64,000 nt of DNA, taken from NCBI GenBank assembly GCA_012514035.1, contig JAAZBB010000003.1:1-64000 (forward strand), written 5' to 3'. The stretch is from Lentisphaerota bacterium. GTDB taxonomy: Bacteria > Verrucomicrobiota > Kiritimatiellia > CAIQIC01 > Lenti-01. Both the position numbers and the translations under genes were made by a program. This document shows, one piece after another, positions 33,301-42,990 of this stretch; within the stretch, counting starts at the first letter, position 1, and each line of letters begins with the position of its first letter. The notes under the pieces are model-generated. The model was given only the letters and a program-made list of their open reading frames with translations. It had not been told where the DNA came from and ran no database searches.

Positions 33301-34524
33301 ATGAAAATCGTGCTGGCATACTCGGGCGGACTGGACACCACCGTCATCCTCCAATGGCTCAAAGAACACTATCAGGCCGAAATCATCGCCTTCGCCGCCG
33401 ACGTAGGCCAGGGCGAAGAACTCAAGGGCCTGCGGCGGAAAGCGCTGGCGACCGGCGCCCGCAAGGTATACATCGACGACCTGCAGGCCGAATTCGCCCG
33501 CGATTTCATCTATCCCATGCTCCGGGCCAACGCCATCTACGAGGGCCAGTACTTTCTCGGCACCGCCATCGCCCGGCCGTTGATCGCCAAGCGCATGGTC
33601 GAGATCGCGCGGAAGGAAGGCGCGGACGCCATCGCTCACGGCGCAACGGGCAAGGGCAATGACCAGGTGCGGTTCGAACTGACCGCGGCGGCCTTGCATC
33701 CCGATCTGCAGGTCATCGCGCCGTGGCGCCTCGACGACTATCGCCGCCAGTTCCCCGGCCGCCGGGAAATGATCGCCTACTGCGCCAAGCACCGCATCCC
33801 GGTGCAGGCCTCCGCCAAGAAGCCGTATTCGATGGACCGCAACCTCCTGCACATCTCCTACGAAGCGGGCATTCTCGAAGATCCCTGGTTCGATGCCTTC
33901 GCCCCCGGCAACAAGGACATGTTCCGCCTGACGCGCGATCCCGCCGACGCGCCCGACCGGGCCCAGATCGTCGAGCTGGAATTCCGGCGGGGCGACTGCG
34001 TGGCCGTCAACGGCCAGAAGCTCTCGCCGCTCGAGGTCATGCGCAAGCTCAATGCCTTGGCCGGCCGGCACGGCGTCGGCCGAGTGGACATGGTCGAGAA
34101 CCGGTTTGTCGGCATGAAGAGCCGCGGCGTCTACGAAACGCCCGGCGGTACCATTCTGCAGTTCGCCCATCGCCAGATGGAGTCGCTGACGATGGACCGC
34201 GAAACCATGCATCTGCGCGATGGATTCATCCCGCGCTATGCCGAGATGATCTATAACGGATTCTGGTTTTCCCCCGAGCGCCTCGCCTTGCAGGCCCTGA
34301 TCGAGGAAACGCAGCGGAATGTCACCGGCACCGTCCGCGTGAAGCTCTATAAGGGGGGCCTGTACGTCGCCGGCCGCAAGAGCCCCGTGTCGCTCTACAA
34401 CCCCCGCCTCGCCACGATGGACGCCGATCCCACCCAGGCCTACAATCAGAACGACGCCACCGGCTTCATCCGGCTCAACGCCCTGCGTCTCAAGGTGGCC
34501 GCCAAGGTCCGGCGCAAACGGTGA
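33301..34524 (+). CDS. argG: Argininosuccinate synthase
   Basis: A 407-residue enzyme joining citrulline and aspartate with ATP in arginine synthesis. The N-terminal PP-loop [16 protein letters not shown] binds ATP, and [13 protein letters not shown] is the second family signature. The length is normal. ATG 33301 follows AAGGAT at a usual distance. The gene is 45 bp upstream of a coiled-coil TPR protein on the same strand; no other arginine genes are present. Confidence 0.97.
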   Translation: MKIVLAYSGGLDTTVILQWLKEHYQAEIIAFAADVGQGEELKGLRRKALATGARKVYIDDLQAEFARDFIYPMLRANAIYEGQYFLGTAIARPLIAKRMVEIARKEGADAIAHGATGKGNDQVRFELTAAALHPDLQVIAPWRLDDYRRQFPGRREMIAYCAKHRIPVQASAKKPYSMDRNLLHISYEAGILEDPWFDAFAPGNKDMFRLTRDPADAPDRAQIVELEFRRGDCVAVNGQKLSPLEVMRKLNALAGRHGVGRVDMVENRFVGMKSRGVYETPGGTILQFAHRQMESLTMDRETMHLRDGFIPRYAEMIYNGFWFSPERLALQALIEETQRNVTGTVRVKLYKGGLYVAGRKSPVSLYNPRLATMDADPTQAYNQNDATGFIRLNALRLKVAAKVRRKR

Positions 34525-34569
34525 TCGCCGGCCCGCCCCTGCAACCCGCCCGTGATGGAAGGAAATGAC

Positions 34570-36072
34570 GTGAGCATCCACCCCGCCCCGCCCTCGAAGA
34601 CCACCGCCGCCCTCCTGCTGGCCCTCCTCGCCGGACTGGCAGCCGGTCCGGCGCCCGCCGCCCTCACCGATCCCGCCCAGATCACCACCGAGGCCTATGT
34701 GAACCTCGTCCAAGGCGACCAGAGCCTCGACGCCGGTCGCTTGGAAGAATCCCTGGCGTTGTACAAAACCGCCCGTGACTATTACCTCCAACTCTCCCGG
34801 GATTTTCCGGACTGGGAACCGCGCGTCATTCAATACCGCCTGACTTATTGCGAAAACCAGATCATCGATGTTGAACGCCGCTTGACCCAGGGCGGGCCGC
34901 AGGTGCCGCCGCCAGCCGCGCCGCCGGCCACTGAGCCCCCGGCTCCCGCCGCGGCCCCCCAACCGGCCGGCCCGGGCGCCGCCGAGCCCTCGGTCGAAAT
35001 CGACTATCTCAAAAGCCGCATTGCCAGCCTGGAAACCGAATTGGCTGAATTCGATACCCTCCAGGAGGAATGGGAGGCCCTCTCCGCTGCTCATGCCCGC
35101 CTGCAGCAGGAACTCGTAGCCGCCAACCAGCGGCTCGATGCCGCCGCCGGCCAGGATCAAACCGCCCTCGCAGAGCTGCGCGCCGAACTGGCGGCTAAAG
35201 ACGAACAAATCCGAACTCTGCAGGCGGATGCTGAGGTGGCCCGGCAGCGCGAACAGGCTATCCGCGAATTGGAAGCCAAGGTTGGCGAACTGACCGTCCG
35301 GAATGAGCGCCTCCAACAGGAAGTCACAACCCTTGATGAGGAACTTGATGACGCCGAACAACGCGCGGACCAGGCCGAAGAACAACTGCGGCTGGCGACA
35401 TCCCGCGCACACCAGGCACAGGCCGACCTGGAACCGGTCCGCGCAGCCCAGGACACCGCCCGGCCGGATCCGGCCCCATTCGCCACTCGGGCACCGCAAG
35501 CCTCCCCGCCCATGCCTGCACCCGATGTGGCCGCTCCAAAAGCTTTGCCGGAGCAGCAGCCGGAGGCCGCCGCCGCAGTCTCCCCGGCCCCTTCGCCCGC
35601 CACCGCTGCCCCCTTGCCGGTGCCGGATCATCTGTCTCCCGCGGAATTCATCCGCCAATTGCTGAAGGACGGCCGCAATGATGTCGCGCTGGCCACCGTC
35701 CGGCAGGCCCGCCAACCCGCGCCGGATGACATGAACCTGACGCTTCTCGAAGGCGTCGCGCTGATCCGCCTGCAGCGTTATGCCGAGGCCGCCGCCATGC
35801 TGGTGGAACTGGCCCGCCACAACCCCAAGAACGCGGAAATCCATGCCACCCTGGGTGCCGCCATGATGGGCGCCGGCTTCTATGAAGAAGCCCGCGAAAC
35901 CCTCCAAATGGCCATCAAGCTCGACAAACAGCTCCCCGAATGCCTGTACAACCTGGCTCAACTCCATGCCTTCATCGATCCCATCGACCTGAAGGCCGCC
36001 CGCCGCTTCTATAAGCAAGCCCTGAACCTCGGGCTTGCCGTCGATCCCCAGCTCGAAGCCGTGTTGAAGTAG
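34570..36072 (+). CDS. Exported coiled-coil/TPR protein
   Basis: A protein of about 500 residues. It begins with a signal-peptide-like stretch (LLLALLAGLAAGPAPAAL), then a TPR-like helical pair, a proline-rich linker, a long coiled coil of about 150 residues (for example ELRAELAAKDEQIRTLQAD), a second Pro/Ala linker, and two or three C-terminal TPR units (YAEAAAMLVELARHNPKNAEIH and following). It is probably an envelope scaffold. I chose GTG 34570 because AAGGAAA lies upstream; GTG 34552 and ATG 34555 are alternatives. The function is not known. Confidence 0.75.
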   Translation: MSIHPAPPSKTTAALLLALLAGLAAGPAPAALTDPAQITTEAYVNLVQGDQSLDAGRLEESLALYKTARDYYLQLSRDFPDWEPRVIQYRLTYCENQIIDVERRLTQGGPQVPPPAAPPATEPPAPAAAPQPAGPGAAEPSVEIDYLKSRIASLETELAEFDTLQEEWEALSAAHARLQQELVAANQRLDAAAGQDQTALAELRAELAAKDEQIRTLQADAEVARQREQAIRELEAKVGELTVRNERLQQEVTTLDEELDDAEQRADQAEEQLRLATSRAHQAQADLEPVRAAQDTARPDPAPFATRAPQASPPMPAPDVAAPKALPEQQPEAAAAVSPAPSPATAAPLPVPDHLSPAEFIRQLLKDGRNDVALATVRQARQPAPDDMNLTLLEGVALIRLQRYAEAAAMLVELARHNPKNAEIHATLGAAMMGAGFYEEARETLQMAIKLDKQLPECLYNLAQLHAFIDPIDLKAARRFYKQALNLGLAVDPQLEAVLK

Positions 36073-36177
36073 GAACACCGGATACCGGGAGCTGGGAGCC
36101 AGGCCCGGCCCCTCGGGGGTGGATGACGGGTTGGGAGTATCCCTGGCCCGGCCGCTCGTGCTATTCTTTCCGACGCC

Positions 36178-36948
36178 ATGAGAATCGCCACTTTCAATTG
36201 CAACTCCATCCGTTCGCGCCTCGATGCCGTCCTGCGCTGGCTGGCCGACAACTCCCCCGACATTCTGTGCCTCCAGGAAACGAAGGTCCAGGATGCCGAA
36301 TTTCCCGCCGACGCATTCCGCCTCGCCGGCTGGCAAATCGCCTTCCGAGGAGAAAAGTCCTACAACGGGGTGGCCATCGTTTCCCGCCGGAAAGCCGACG
36401 AAGTGTCCTTCGGGCTGGATTCGGAACCCGCAGACGCGCCCCGGCTGGTTCACGCCCGCTTTGGCAAGCTTCATGTCGTCAACACCTACGTGCCCCAGGG
36501 CCGCGAAATCGAACACGCCATGTACGCCTACAAACTGGCATGGTTCGCGCGCCTCAAAACATACTTTCAGAAGCGGTTCACCACCGCCACGCCGCTGCTG
36601 TGGTGCGGCGATCTGAATGTCGCCCGCCACCCCATCGATGTCTCCAACCCCGAGACGAAGACCCATCATGTCTGCTACCACCAGGCCGTCCGCGACGCCT
36701 TCGAAGACATCCTGGCGTTTGGCTTCACCGACCTCTTCCGCCGACACAACCCGGATCTGGTGGACTACTCGTTCTACGACTACCGCGCGCCGTTCAACCC
36801 GGACCAGAAACGCGGCTGGCGCATCGACTACGTCCTGGCCACCCCGCCCCTCGCCAGCAAATCCGCGGCCGCCGCCATCGATCTCGCGCCCCGCACCCGG
36901 CCCAAGCCTTCCGATCACTGCCCGCTATATGCAGATATCAAGGAATGA
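36178..36948 (+). CDS. xth: Exodeoxyribonuclease III
   Basis: A 256-residue AP endonuclease / 3'-5' exonuclease of the EEP fold. MRIATFNCNSIRSRL, the metal-binding glutamate in CLQETKVQD, NTYVPQG, CGDLNVA, and the C-terminal WRIDYVL with SDHCPLYADI contain the catalytic residues in the right order. It repairs abasic sites in DNA. A GGGTTCAGG-type repeat tract begins nine bases after its stop. Confidence 0.95.
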   Translation: MRIATFNCNSIRSRLDAVLRWLADNSPDILCLQETKVQDAEFPADAFRLAGWQIAFRGEKSYNGVAIVSRRKADEVSFGLDSEPADAPRLVHARFGKLHVVNTYVPQGREIEHAMYAYKLAWFARLKTYFQKRFTTATPLLWCGDLNVARHPIDVSNPETKTHHVCYHQAVRDAFEDILAFGFTDLFRRHNPDLVDYSFYDYRAPFNPDQKRGWRIDYVLATPPLASKSAAAAIDLAPRTRPKPSDHCPLYADIKE

Positions 36949-36956
36949 AGAGTGAG

Positions 36957-37000
36957 GGTTCAGGATTCAGGGTTCAGGTGGGCGGTCAGAAGTCAGAGGC
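36957..37000. repeat. GGTTCAGG-type tract between xth and cca
   Basis: The gap holds GGGTTCAGGATTCAGG followed by further GGGTTCAGG and TCAGAAGTCAGAGG variants, a loose heptamer series. The same type of tract occurs near 50.5 and 60.3 kb and, as CAGGGTG, inside the glycosyltransferase at 15.5 kb. It ends about 40 bp before the cca start. Confidence 0.8.
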
Positions 37001-37037
37001 CAGATTCAGAATCCCGTGATTTGAAAATACTTCATTG

Positions 37038-38375
37038 ATGTCTGCTCCCGTTCCATCTGCGCCGCTTGATATTCTGCACACCCTGCGGGCCAAGGGTCAT
37101 GAAGCATATTTGGTCGGCGGTTGCGTCCGCGACCTCCTGCTGGGCCGTGAACCCCAGGACTGGGATGTCGCCACCGATGCCCGGCCCGAACAGATCGAGG
37201 CGCTCTTTCCCAAGACCCTCGCCGTCGGCAAGGCGTTCGGCATCATTACCGTCGTGCCCGACGTAGGCCAACCCGTCGAAGTCGCCAGCTATCGCGCCGA
37301 CTCGCCTTACGCCGACGGGCGCCGTCCCGAAACCGTCACGTTCACCGACGCCCGCGCAGACGCCCTCCGCCGCGACTTCACCGTCAACGCGCTGTTCCTC
37401 GATCCGGATACCGGGGAAATCCGAGATTTCGTCCACGGGCGGGCGGATTTGGAGGCCCGGATCATCCGCGCCATCGGCGACCCGGCCCGGCGTTTTGCCG
37501 AGGACCACCTGCGCCTGCTGCGGGCGGTCCGGTTCGCCGCCACCCTCGGCTGTGCCCTCGAACCGGCCACCTTCACCGCGATCCAACAACTGGCCCCGCA
37601 GATCCGCCGCATCAGCGCCGAACGCATCCGCGATGAACTGTTCCGCCTGCTGACCGAATCGCCCCAGGCTGGACAAGCCCTCCAACTCCTGCGCGATTCC
37701 GGACTTTTGAAGGAAATCCTGCCCGAGGTCGAGGGCATGGCCGGCGTCGAACAGCCGCCCGAGTTCCATCCCGAAGGCGATGTCTTCACCCATACGAAGC
37801 TCATGCTCAACGCCCTGCCGCCCCGCCCTTCGCTGCGCCTGGCGCTGGCCGTCCTGCTGCACGATGTCGGCAAACCGTCCACCGCCCAGTACACCACCCT
37901 GCCCGATGGCACGCAACGTTGGCGCTTTGAAAACCATGCGGCCATCGGGGCCGACATCGCCCGCGCCATCCTCGAACGCCTCCGCGCGCCGACCGACCTG
38001 ATCAACGATGTCTGCGCCATCATTGCCGGCCACATGCGCCTGGCCGACGCACCCCGGATGCGGACCTCCAAACTGCGCCGCCTGCTCGGCGGGCCGACCT
38101 TCCCCGACGAACTCGAACTGCACCGGCTCGATTGCGAATCTTCCCACGCGCTGCTGGATGTTTATGATTTCCTGAAAGCCAAGCAGGCCGAATTCGCCGC
38201 AGAGCCCGTCCTGCCCCCGCCGCTCGTCACCGGCCGCGACCTCATCGCCCTCGGCCACGTGCCCGGCCCTCCTTTCGCGAAATACCTGCGGGCGTGCTAT
38301 GACCGCCAGCTCGAAGGCGAAACCGACAAGGCCGCCCTCCTCGCCGCCGTGCCCCCGCCGCCGGCCGCCCGCTGA
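37038..38375 (+). CDS. cca: CCA tRNA nucleotidyltransferase / poly(A) polymerase family with HD domain
   Basis: A protein of about 445 residues of the class II nucleotidyltransferase family. The head has YLVGGCVRDLLLGREPQDWDVATDA, including the catalytic DxD, then RRDFTVNALFLDP and the RRFAEDHLRLLRAVRFAATLG neck, and an HD-type phosphohydrolase motif HDVGKP further on. It adds CCA to tRNA 3' ends, or polymerises poly(A); I favour CCA addition because no other candidate is seen here. The start ATG is at 37038. Confidence 0.9.
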   Translation: MSAPVPSAPLDILHTLRAKGHEAYLVGGCVRDLLLGREPQDWDVATDARPEQIEALFPKTLAVGKAFGIITVVPDVGQPVEVASYRADSPYADGRRPETVTFTDARADALRRDFTVNALFLDPDTGEIRDFVHGRADLEARIIRAIGDPARRFAEDHLRLLRAVRFAATLGCALEPATFTAIQQLAPQIRRISAERIRDELFRLLTESPQAGQALQLLRDSGLLKEILPEVEGMAGVEQPPEFHPEGDVFTHTKLMLNALPPRPSLRLALAVLLHDVGKPSTAQYTTLPDGTQRWRFENHAAIGADIARAILERLRAPTDLINDVCAIIAGHMRLADAPRMRTSKLRRLLGGPTFPDELELHRLDCESSHALLDVYDFLKAKQAEFAAEPVLPPPLVTGRDLIALGHVPGPPFAKYLRACYDRQLEGETDKAALLAAVPPPPAAR

Positions 38376-38472
38376 TTCCCCGCACCCCCGCCGGGTTTTC
38401 GCGCTTTTCCGGAACTTCCCCGGATGCTAGATTGTCTGTCTGATTGCGCCGACCCCCCAACCGGATCTGTCC

Positions 38473-40257
38473 ATGAAAAAACTGCTTTCCGCCAACCAAG
38501 CCATCGCCTGGGCCGCCAATCGCGCCGGCTGCCGCGTAGCCGCCGCCTATCCCGGCACGCCCTCCACCGAAATCCTCGAAAACATCGTCCAGTTCAAGGA
38601 CGTGATCAACTGCGAGTGGTCGGTCAATGAGAAAGTTGCCCTTGAAATCGGCATCGGCGCCTCGCTGGCGGGCGTGCGCGCACTGGTGGCCATGAAGCAC
38701 GTCGGTCTGAACGTGGCCATGGACGCGCTGATGACCTTCACCCACATCGGGGCCATCGGCGGCCTGGTGCTGGTCAACGCCGACGACCCCAGCATGCACT
38801 CCTCGCAGAACGAACAGGACAACCGTTCGCTGGCGAAATTCGCCCGCTGCCTGTTGTTTGAGCCCGCCGACTCGCAGGAAGCCTACGACATGGTCGTGGC
38901 CGGCTTTGAATTGAGCGAACAACACCAGGTGCCCGTCATCGTCCGCATCACCACCCGCACCGCGCACACCTCCACCATCGTGGACCTCGGAGCCGGCGAA
39001 CGGATCGAAGCGCCCGCCATCCCCTACGTCAAGAACGCCCAACGCAACGTCGCCATGCCCGCCCACGGCCGGCTGATGCGCTTTGCCGTCGAGAAGCGCA
39101 CTGCCGCCCTGCGCGCCTTGACGGAAGAATCCCCCTTCAACCGCGCCGAGGCGGGCACGGGCGACCTGGGCATCGTGGCCGCCGGGGTGGCCTACCAGTA
39201 CGTAAAGGAAATCTTTCCGGACGCGCCGGTTTTCAAGGTGGGGCTCTCCTTTCCCCCGCCTATCGAAAAGATCCGCGCCTTCGCGGCGGGCGTGAAGCGC
39301 CTGGTGGTGATCGAGGAATCCGATCCCGTGCTGGCCGACCAGATCCGCGCCGCGGGCATACCCGTCATGGAGCCGCACATGGAATTGCACATGATGGAGC
39401 TGAATCCGGCGCGACTGGCCGCGCTGCGCGCCGAACTGCTGGGCACGCCCGCGCCGGAAACGCCCAAGCCCGAAGCAGGCATTCCCGTGCGGCCCCCGGT
39501 GCTGTGCTCCGGCTGCTCCCATCGCGGCCCGTTTTACATCCTCGGCAAGCTCAAGGCCACGGTCTGCGGCGACATCGGCTGTTACACCCTCGGCTCGGCC
39601 CCGCCGCTGTCCGCAATGGATACCTGCGTATGCATGGGCGCGGCCATCCCCGTCGCCATCGGCATGCGCAAGGCCGGGCTTGCCAACCGGCGCATCGCGG
39701 CGGTCATGGGTGACTCCACCTTCTTCCACGCCGGCATGACCGGCCTGCTCGATGTGGCCTATAACAACATTCCCATCACCGTCATGGTCTTCGACAACCG
39801 CATCACCGCCATGACCGGCCACCAGGAAAATCCCGGCAGCGGCCACACCCTGACCGGCGAGACCGCCCCGGCGGCGCGGGTGGCCGACATCGCCCGAGCC
39901 TTTGGAATCCAACGGGTCCATGAAGTCGAGCCCTACGACCTCGCCCGTCTGGAGCAGGTGTTCACGGAATGCCTCGACAGCGGCGAACCCGCCGTCGTGG
40001 TCGTCCGCGGCCCCTGCGTGCTGCATGAAAAATGGGCCGGCAAGTTCATCAACGCCGTGGATGCGGACCAATGCACCGCGTGCGGCGCCTGCTTCCGCCT
40101 CGGCTGCCCCGCCATCGTCCGCGGTGAACCCAAGGATCCCGAAGGCAAGCGGTTCAAGTCGCGGATCGATCCCCAGTTTTGCACTGGCTGCAACCTGTGC
40201 GCCCAGGTTTGCCGGTTCGGCGCCATCGCCCCGGCCCAAGGAAGGAATGCGTCATGA
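38473..40257 (+). CDS. iorA: Indolepyruvate:ferredoxin oxidoreductase, alpha subunit
   Basis: A 594-residue enzyme that oxidatively decarboxylates aryl-2-keto acids and reduces ferredoxin. It has the N-terminal pyruvate-ferredoxin-type domain (AYPGTPSTEILE), the TPP-binding core (CGDIGCYTLGSAPPL, and a GDSTFFHAG motif), and two C-terminal ferredoxin clusters, CTACGACFRLGCP and CTGCNLCAQVC. Such enzymes act in anaerobic amino-acid fermentation or the reverse reaction. It overlaps iorB by four bases. A possible promoter with TAGATT lies at 38428-38433. Confidence 0.95.
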   Translation: MKKLLSANQAIAWAANRAGCRVAAAYPGTPSTEILENIVQFKDVINCEWSVNEKVALEIGIGASLAGVRALVAMKHVGLNVAMDALMTFTHIGAIGGLVLVNADDPSMHSSQNEQDNRSLAKFARCLLFEPADSQEAYDMVVAGFELSEQHQVPVIVRITTRTAHTSTIVDLGAGERIEAPAIPYVKNAQRNVAMPAHGRLMRFAVEKRTAALRALTEESPFNRAEAGTGDLGIVAAGVAYQYVKEIFPDAPVFKVGLSFPPPIEKIRAFAAGVKRLVVIEESDPVLADQIRAAGIPVMEPHMELHMMELNPARLAALRAELLGTPAPETPKPEAGIPVRPPVLCSGCSHRGPFYILGKLKATVCGDIGCYTLGSAPPLSAMDTCVCMGAAIPVAIGMRKAGLANRRIAAVMGDSTFFHAGMTGLLDVAYNNIPITVMVFDNRITAMTGHQENPGSGHTLTGETAPAARVADIARAFGIQRVHEVEPYDLARLEQVFTECLDSGEPAVVVVRGPCVLHEKWAGKFINAVDADQCTACGACFRLGCPAIVRGEPKDPEGKRFKSRIDPQFCTGCNLCAQVCRFGAIAPAQGRNAS

Positions 40258-40850
40258 CTCCCCTCGCGTCTCTGTTCAACGTCTCCCTGGTCGGTGTTGG
40301 CGGGCAGGGCATTGTGCTCACCTCCGACCTCCTCGCGCTGGCCGCCGTGCAGGCGGGCTGCGATGTCAAGAAGTCCGAAATCCACGGCATGTCGCAGCGC
40401 GGCGGCTCGGTGATCAGCCAGGTCCGCTTCGGCGCGAAGGTGTTCTCCCCCATCATTCCCGACGGCCAGTCCGACGTGCTCGTGTCCTTCGAGCGCACCG
40501 AAGCCCTGCGCTGGGCCCATCTGGCCAAGCCCGGTGCGCGGATCCTGGTCAACGACATGGAGCGCATTCCGGTCACCGTTTCCAGTGGCCTGCAGGCCCC
40601 GCTGCGGGACGCGGATCAACGCCTGGCCGCCTATCCCGGCCTGATGCTCCTGGCCGCCAATCCGCTGGCCGAGCAGGCCGGCAACCTGCGCACCGCCAAT
40701 GTAGTGCTCATGGGGGCGCTCTCGACGCTGATCCCGTTCGCCGAAGCGCACTGGCAGGCCGCCATGCGCGAACGCATCCCCGCCCGGTTGCTCGAGGTGA
40801 ATCTCCGCGCCTTCGCCCTCGGCCGCCACGCCGTCGGGGTCAGCCCTTAA
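40254..40850 (+). CDS. iorB: Indolepyruvate:ferredoxin oxidoreductase, beta subunit
   Basis: A protein of about 198 residues matching the gamma-type domain of 2-oxoacid:ferredoxin oxidoreductases: VSLVGVGGQGIVLTSDLLA and KKSEIHGMSQRGGSVISQVRFG. It is the partner of IorA. The start overlaps the iorA stop as ATGA, and AAGGAAGG lies upstream, consistent with coupled translation and a 1:1 complex. Confidence 0.95.
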   Translation: MTPLASLFNVSLVGVGGQGIVLTSDLLALAAVQAGCDVKKSEIHGMSQRGGSVISQVRFGAKVFSPIIPDGQSDVLVSFERTEALRWAHLAKPGARILVNDMERIPVTVSSGLQAPLRDADQRLAAYPGLMLLAANPLAEQAGNLRTANVVLMGALSTLIPFAEAHWQAAMRERIPARLLEVNLRAFALGRHAVGVSP

Positions 40851-40894
40851 GACTTAAGAGATCCATATACTGATCCGCAACCCTGGCTAACCGC

Positions 40895-41731
40895 ATGAAA
40901 TCAAAAATCCGGCTCATGAATCTGGTGGTTTCCTGCACCTTGATTCTCCTGGCAATCGGCGCGACGCTGGTGGTGCTGGGCGTGTTCAACGCCCTGCTCA
41001 ACTGGGATATTTTCGGTCCGCGGCTGGAAGCCGTGCTCTACGGCTTGTTCGGCTCGTGCATGGCGCTGGCGGCCTTTGGGACCGCCATGACCATCATCCT
41101 CGCCCTGCAGGAATCCGTGCGAGACTTCAAGAAATTCGTCCAGGCCCGCACGAACCAGGCCGAAATTCCCGACGCTCCGAAACGGGCCTATGCCGCCCGC
41201 ATGATGTCCCTTCTTCTGGCCATGGTCGGTCTGATTGCCCTGTGCAACGGCATCAACTACGTCGTATTGGCGAAGCGCTGCGCGGTGTTCAAGCAATTGG
41301 CGGCCGAGCAGGTCGGCAATTTCCAGGACAAGATCGCGGGACTTGTCGCCGGTTTCCAGGCTCCGCCGCGGGACCACGTGCCGCGGGATCTCTACGAGGT
41401 CCTTCGTTCCGTGAGCAGTCTCGCATTCGTCCAGACCGCCACGCTGTACCTGCCCGATCCGGAGGAGGGCGGCGCGATGTGGGGTTATACCGCCTGGCGC
41501 AACAGCTACAGTAACGAGGATGGTTTTGCGCGCTTCTACGTCGCCAAGGACTTTGAGCGGGCGATGCGCCAGGCGGTGGACGGAGATCCTGCGGACCTGG
41601 AGGACATCAACCGCCGCAACGAATTCATCTGGTACCGAACCCTGGCGGGCCCGGCGGGACGGCCCGCCTCCGTGATTCGCATAGACGGCAACCCCCGCCA
41701 CAGCTTCCGCGAATACCGCCTGGGCCAATAA
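40895..41731 (+). CDS. Unknown membrane protein
   Basis: A 278-residue protein with three predicted membrane helices (about residues 10-30, 45-70 and 105-125) and a soluble C-terminal part of about 150 residues rich in aromatic and acidic residues (for example SSLAFVQTATLYLPDPEEGG). I do not recognise the family. It lies 44 bp after iorB and 6 bp before the YdcF-like gene, so it may belong to either unit. Confidence 0.7.
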   Translation: MKSKIRLMNLVVSCTLILLAIGATLVVLGVFNALLNWDIFGPRLEAVLYGLFGSCMALAAFGTAMTIILALQESVRDFKKFVQARTNQAEIPDAPKRAYAARMMSLLLAMVGLIALCNGINYVVLAKRCAVFKQLAAEQVGNFQDKIAGLVAGFQAPPRDHVPRDLYEVLRSVSSLAFVQTATLYLPDPEEGGAMWGYTAWRNSYSNEDGFARFYVAKDFERAMRQAVDGDPADLEDINRRNEFIWYRTLAGPAGRPASVIRIDGNPRHSFREYRLGQ

Positions 41732-41737
41732 CCTGCC

Positions 41738-42343
41738 GTGCCCGCGGGTGCCGACGTGATTCGTTTCATTCTCAAGTCACTGGGCTGGATCGCCGGAGCG
41801 CTGCTGGTCTGGCTGCTGCTGCTGGGAATCGTCATTTGGAACTACGGACGGCAGGACCAGGCCGCCCCCGCCGATTGCGCCATTGTGCTGGGCGCGGCCG
41901 CCTACGGCGCCCGCCCCTCCCCGGTCTTCGAAGAACGCATCCGCCACGGGCTTGCCCTTTACCGAACCGGCCTTGTCTCCAAACTCATCTTTACGGGCGG
42001 CTACGGCGATGGCGCGTCGCATGCGGAGAGCGAAGTGGCCGCCGCCTATGCCCGGCGCCACGGCGTGCCGGAGGCGGATATCCTGATCGAGACCCGGTCC
42101 CGCACTACCCAGCAGAACCTGACCGAGGCGCGGGCCCTGATGAAGGCGCAGGGGCTGCGCACGGCGATTCTCGTCAGCGATCCCTTGCACATGCGCCGCG
42201 CCATGTGGATGGCCCGCGACCTCGACATCCCCGCCGTCTCCTCGCCCACGCCCACCTCCCGCTACCGCTCGCTGAAGACCAAATGGCGCTTTCTGCGCCG
42301 CGAACTGCATTACTGGCACGTCTATCTGTTCACCGGAACCTGA
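41738..42343 (+). CDS. YdcF/SanA-like (DUF218) membrane protein
   Basis: A protein of about 200 residues with an N-terminal membrane helix and a DUF218 domain: CAIVLGAAAYG, FEERIRHGLALYRTGLVSKLIFTGG, SEVAAAYARRHGVPEADI, ETRSRTTQQNLTEA and VSDPLHMRRAMWMA. Members such as SanA and YdcF are linked to envelope integrity and vancomycin tolerance in E. coli, but their reaction is not settled. GTG 41738 is the longest start; GTG 41756 is an alternative. Confidence 0.88.
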   Translation: MPAGADVIRFILKSLGWIAGALLVWLLLLGIVIWNYGRQDQAAPADCAIVLGAAAYGARPSPVFEERIRHGLALYRTGLVSKLIFTGGYGDGASHAESEVAAAYARRHGVPEADILIETRSRTTQQNLTEARALMKAQGLRTAILVSDPLHMRRAMWMARDLDIPAVSSPTPTSRYRSLKTKWRFLRRELHYWHVYLFTGT

Positions 42344-42365
42344 TCTGGTCCGTTCCGCTCGCACA

Positions 42366-42398
42366 CAAAAAGAAACCCCGGGCGGGAGCGTCCGGGGT
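42366..42398 (-). terminator. Terminator for the hsp20 cluster
   Basis: On the minus strand ACCCCGG and CCGGGGT (42398-42392 and 42381-42375) form a 7-bp stem with a ten-base loop, followed by a run of T residues. It lies 25 bp beyond the stop of the last hsp20 gene. Confidence 0.7.
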
Positions 42399-42422
42399 CT
42401 TGTCGTCGCGCCGGGGCGACGG

Positions 42423-42929
42423 TCATTCCGTCTGGATGGGCACGGTCTTGCGTTTGGCCTGCTCTTCCGGGCGTTTGGGCGCGGTGAAGGACAGCACGCC
42501 TTTCTTGAACTTGGCGGTGGCCTTCGCAGCATCCACGCCGGCGGGCAGATCAATGACGCGGTGGAACGCGCCCCAGGACTGTTCCCGGCGGAACCAGTTT
42601 TTGCCCTTCTCCTCCTGTTCGCATTTCTTCTCGCCCCGGAGAGTCAAGACGTCATCCTGCAGCTCCACGGAGATGTCCTTCTCGTCCATCCCCGGCAGCT
42701 CGGCCGACACCTTGACTTCCGTGTCGGTTTCGGAAACATCCACGCGCGGACAGAACACCGTCGGGGCCCATTCGGGCACCCGTTCGGTTTCCGCCAGCGG
42801 GAAATCGCCGAAGAAGTCGTCGAACAGCCGGTTCATCTGCCGCTGGAAATCCCGGAAGGGATCGATGTCTTCCTTGCGGGCGGGCACATGCTTGCGACCG
42901 ATACGGGGGATCAGGTTTTTCATGCTCAT
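42423..42929 (-). CDS. Hsp20-family small heat-shock protein (third in cluster)
   Basis: A 168-residue chaperone. The alpha-crystallin domain runs from VFCPRVDVSETDTEVKVSAELPGM to the KKGVLSF strand, with DLPAGVDAAKATA before it. The N-terminal FRDFQRQMNRLFDDFF is typical of class A Hsp20 proteins. It holds unfolding proteins under stress. The start follows AAGGAGG by seven bases. It is the last of three Hsp20 genes that differ strongly from each other. Confidence 0.93.
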   Translation of the reverse strand: MSMKNLIPRIGRKHVPARKEDIDPFRDFQRQMNRLFDDFFGDFPLAETERVPEWAPTVFCPRVDVSETDTEVKVSAELPGMDEKDISVELQDDVLTLRGEKKCEQEEKGKNWFRREQSWGAFHRVIDLPAGVDAAKATAKFKKGVLSFTAPKRPEEQAKRKTVPIQTE

Positions 42930-42990
42930 GTTTGCGCCTCCTTCCTTTTTTTTGTTGGCAGCGGGTTGTGAGTCGTCAAACGCGGACCGG

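Noticed and set aside
33112-36918. Very long open frame on the minus strand across argG, the TPR gene and xth
   Set aside because: It is antisense to three well-supported genes; long antisense frames are expected at this GC content, and the predicted protein shows no domain.
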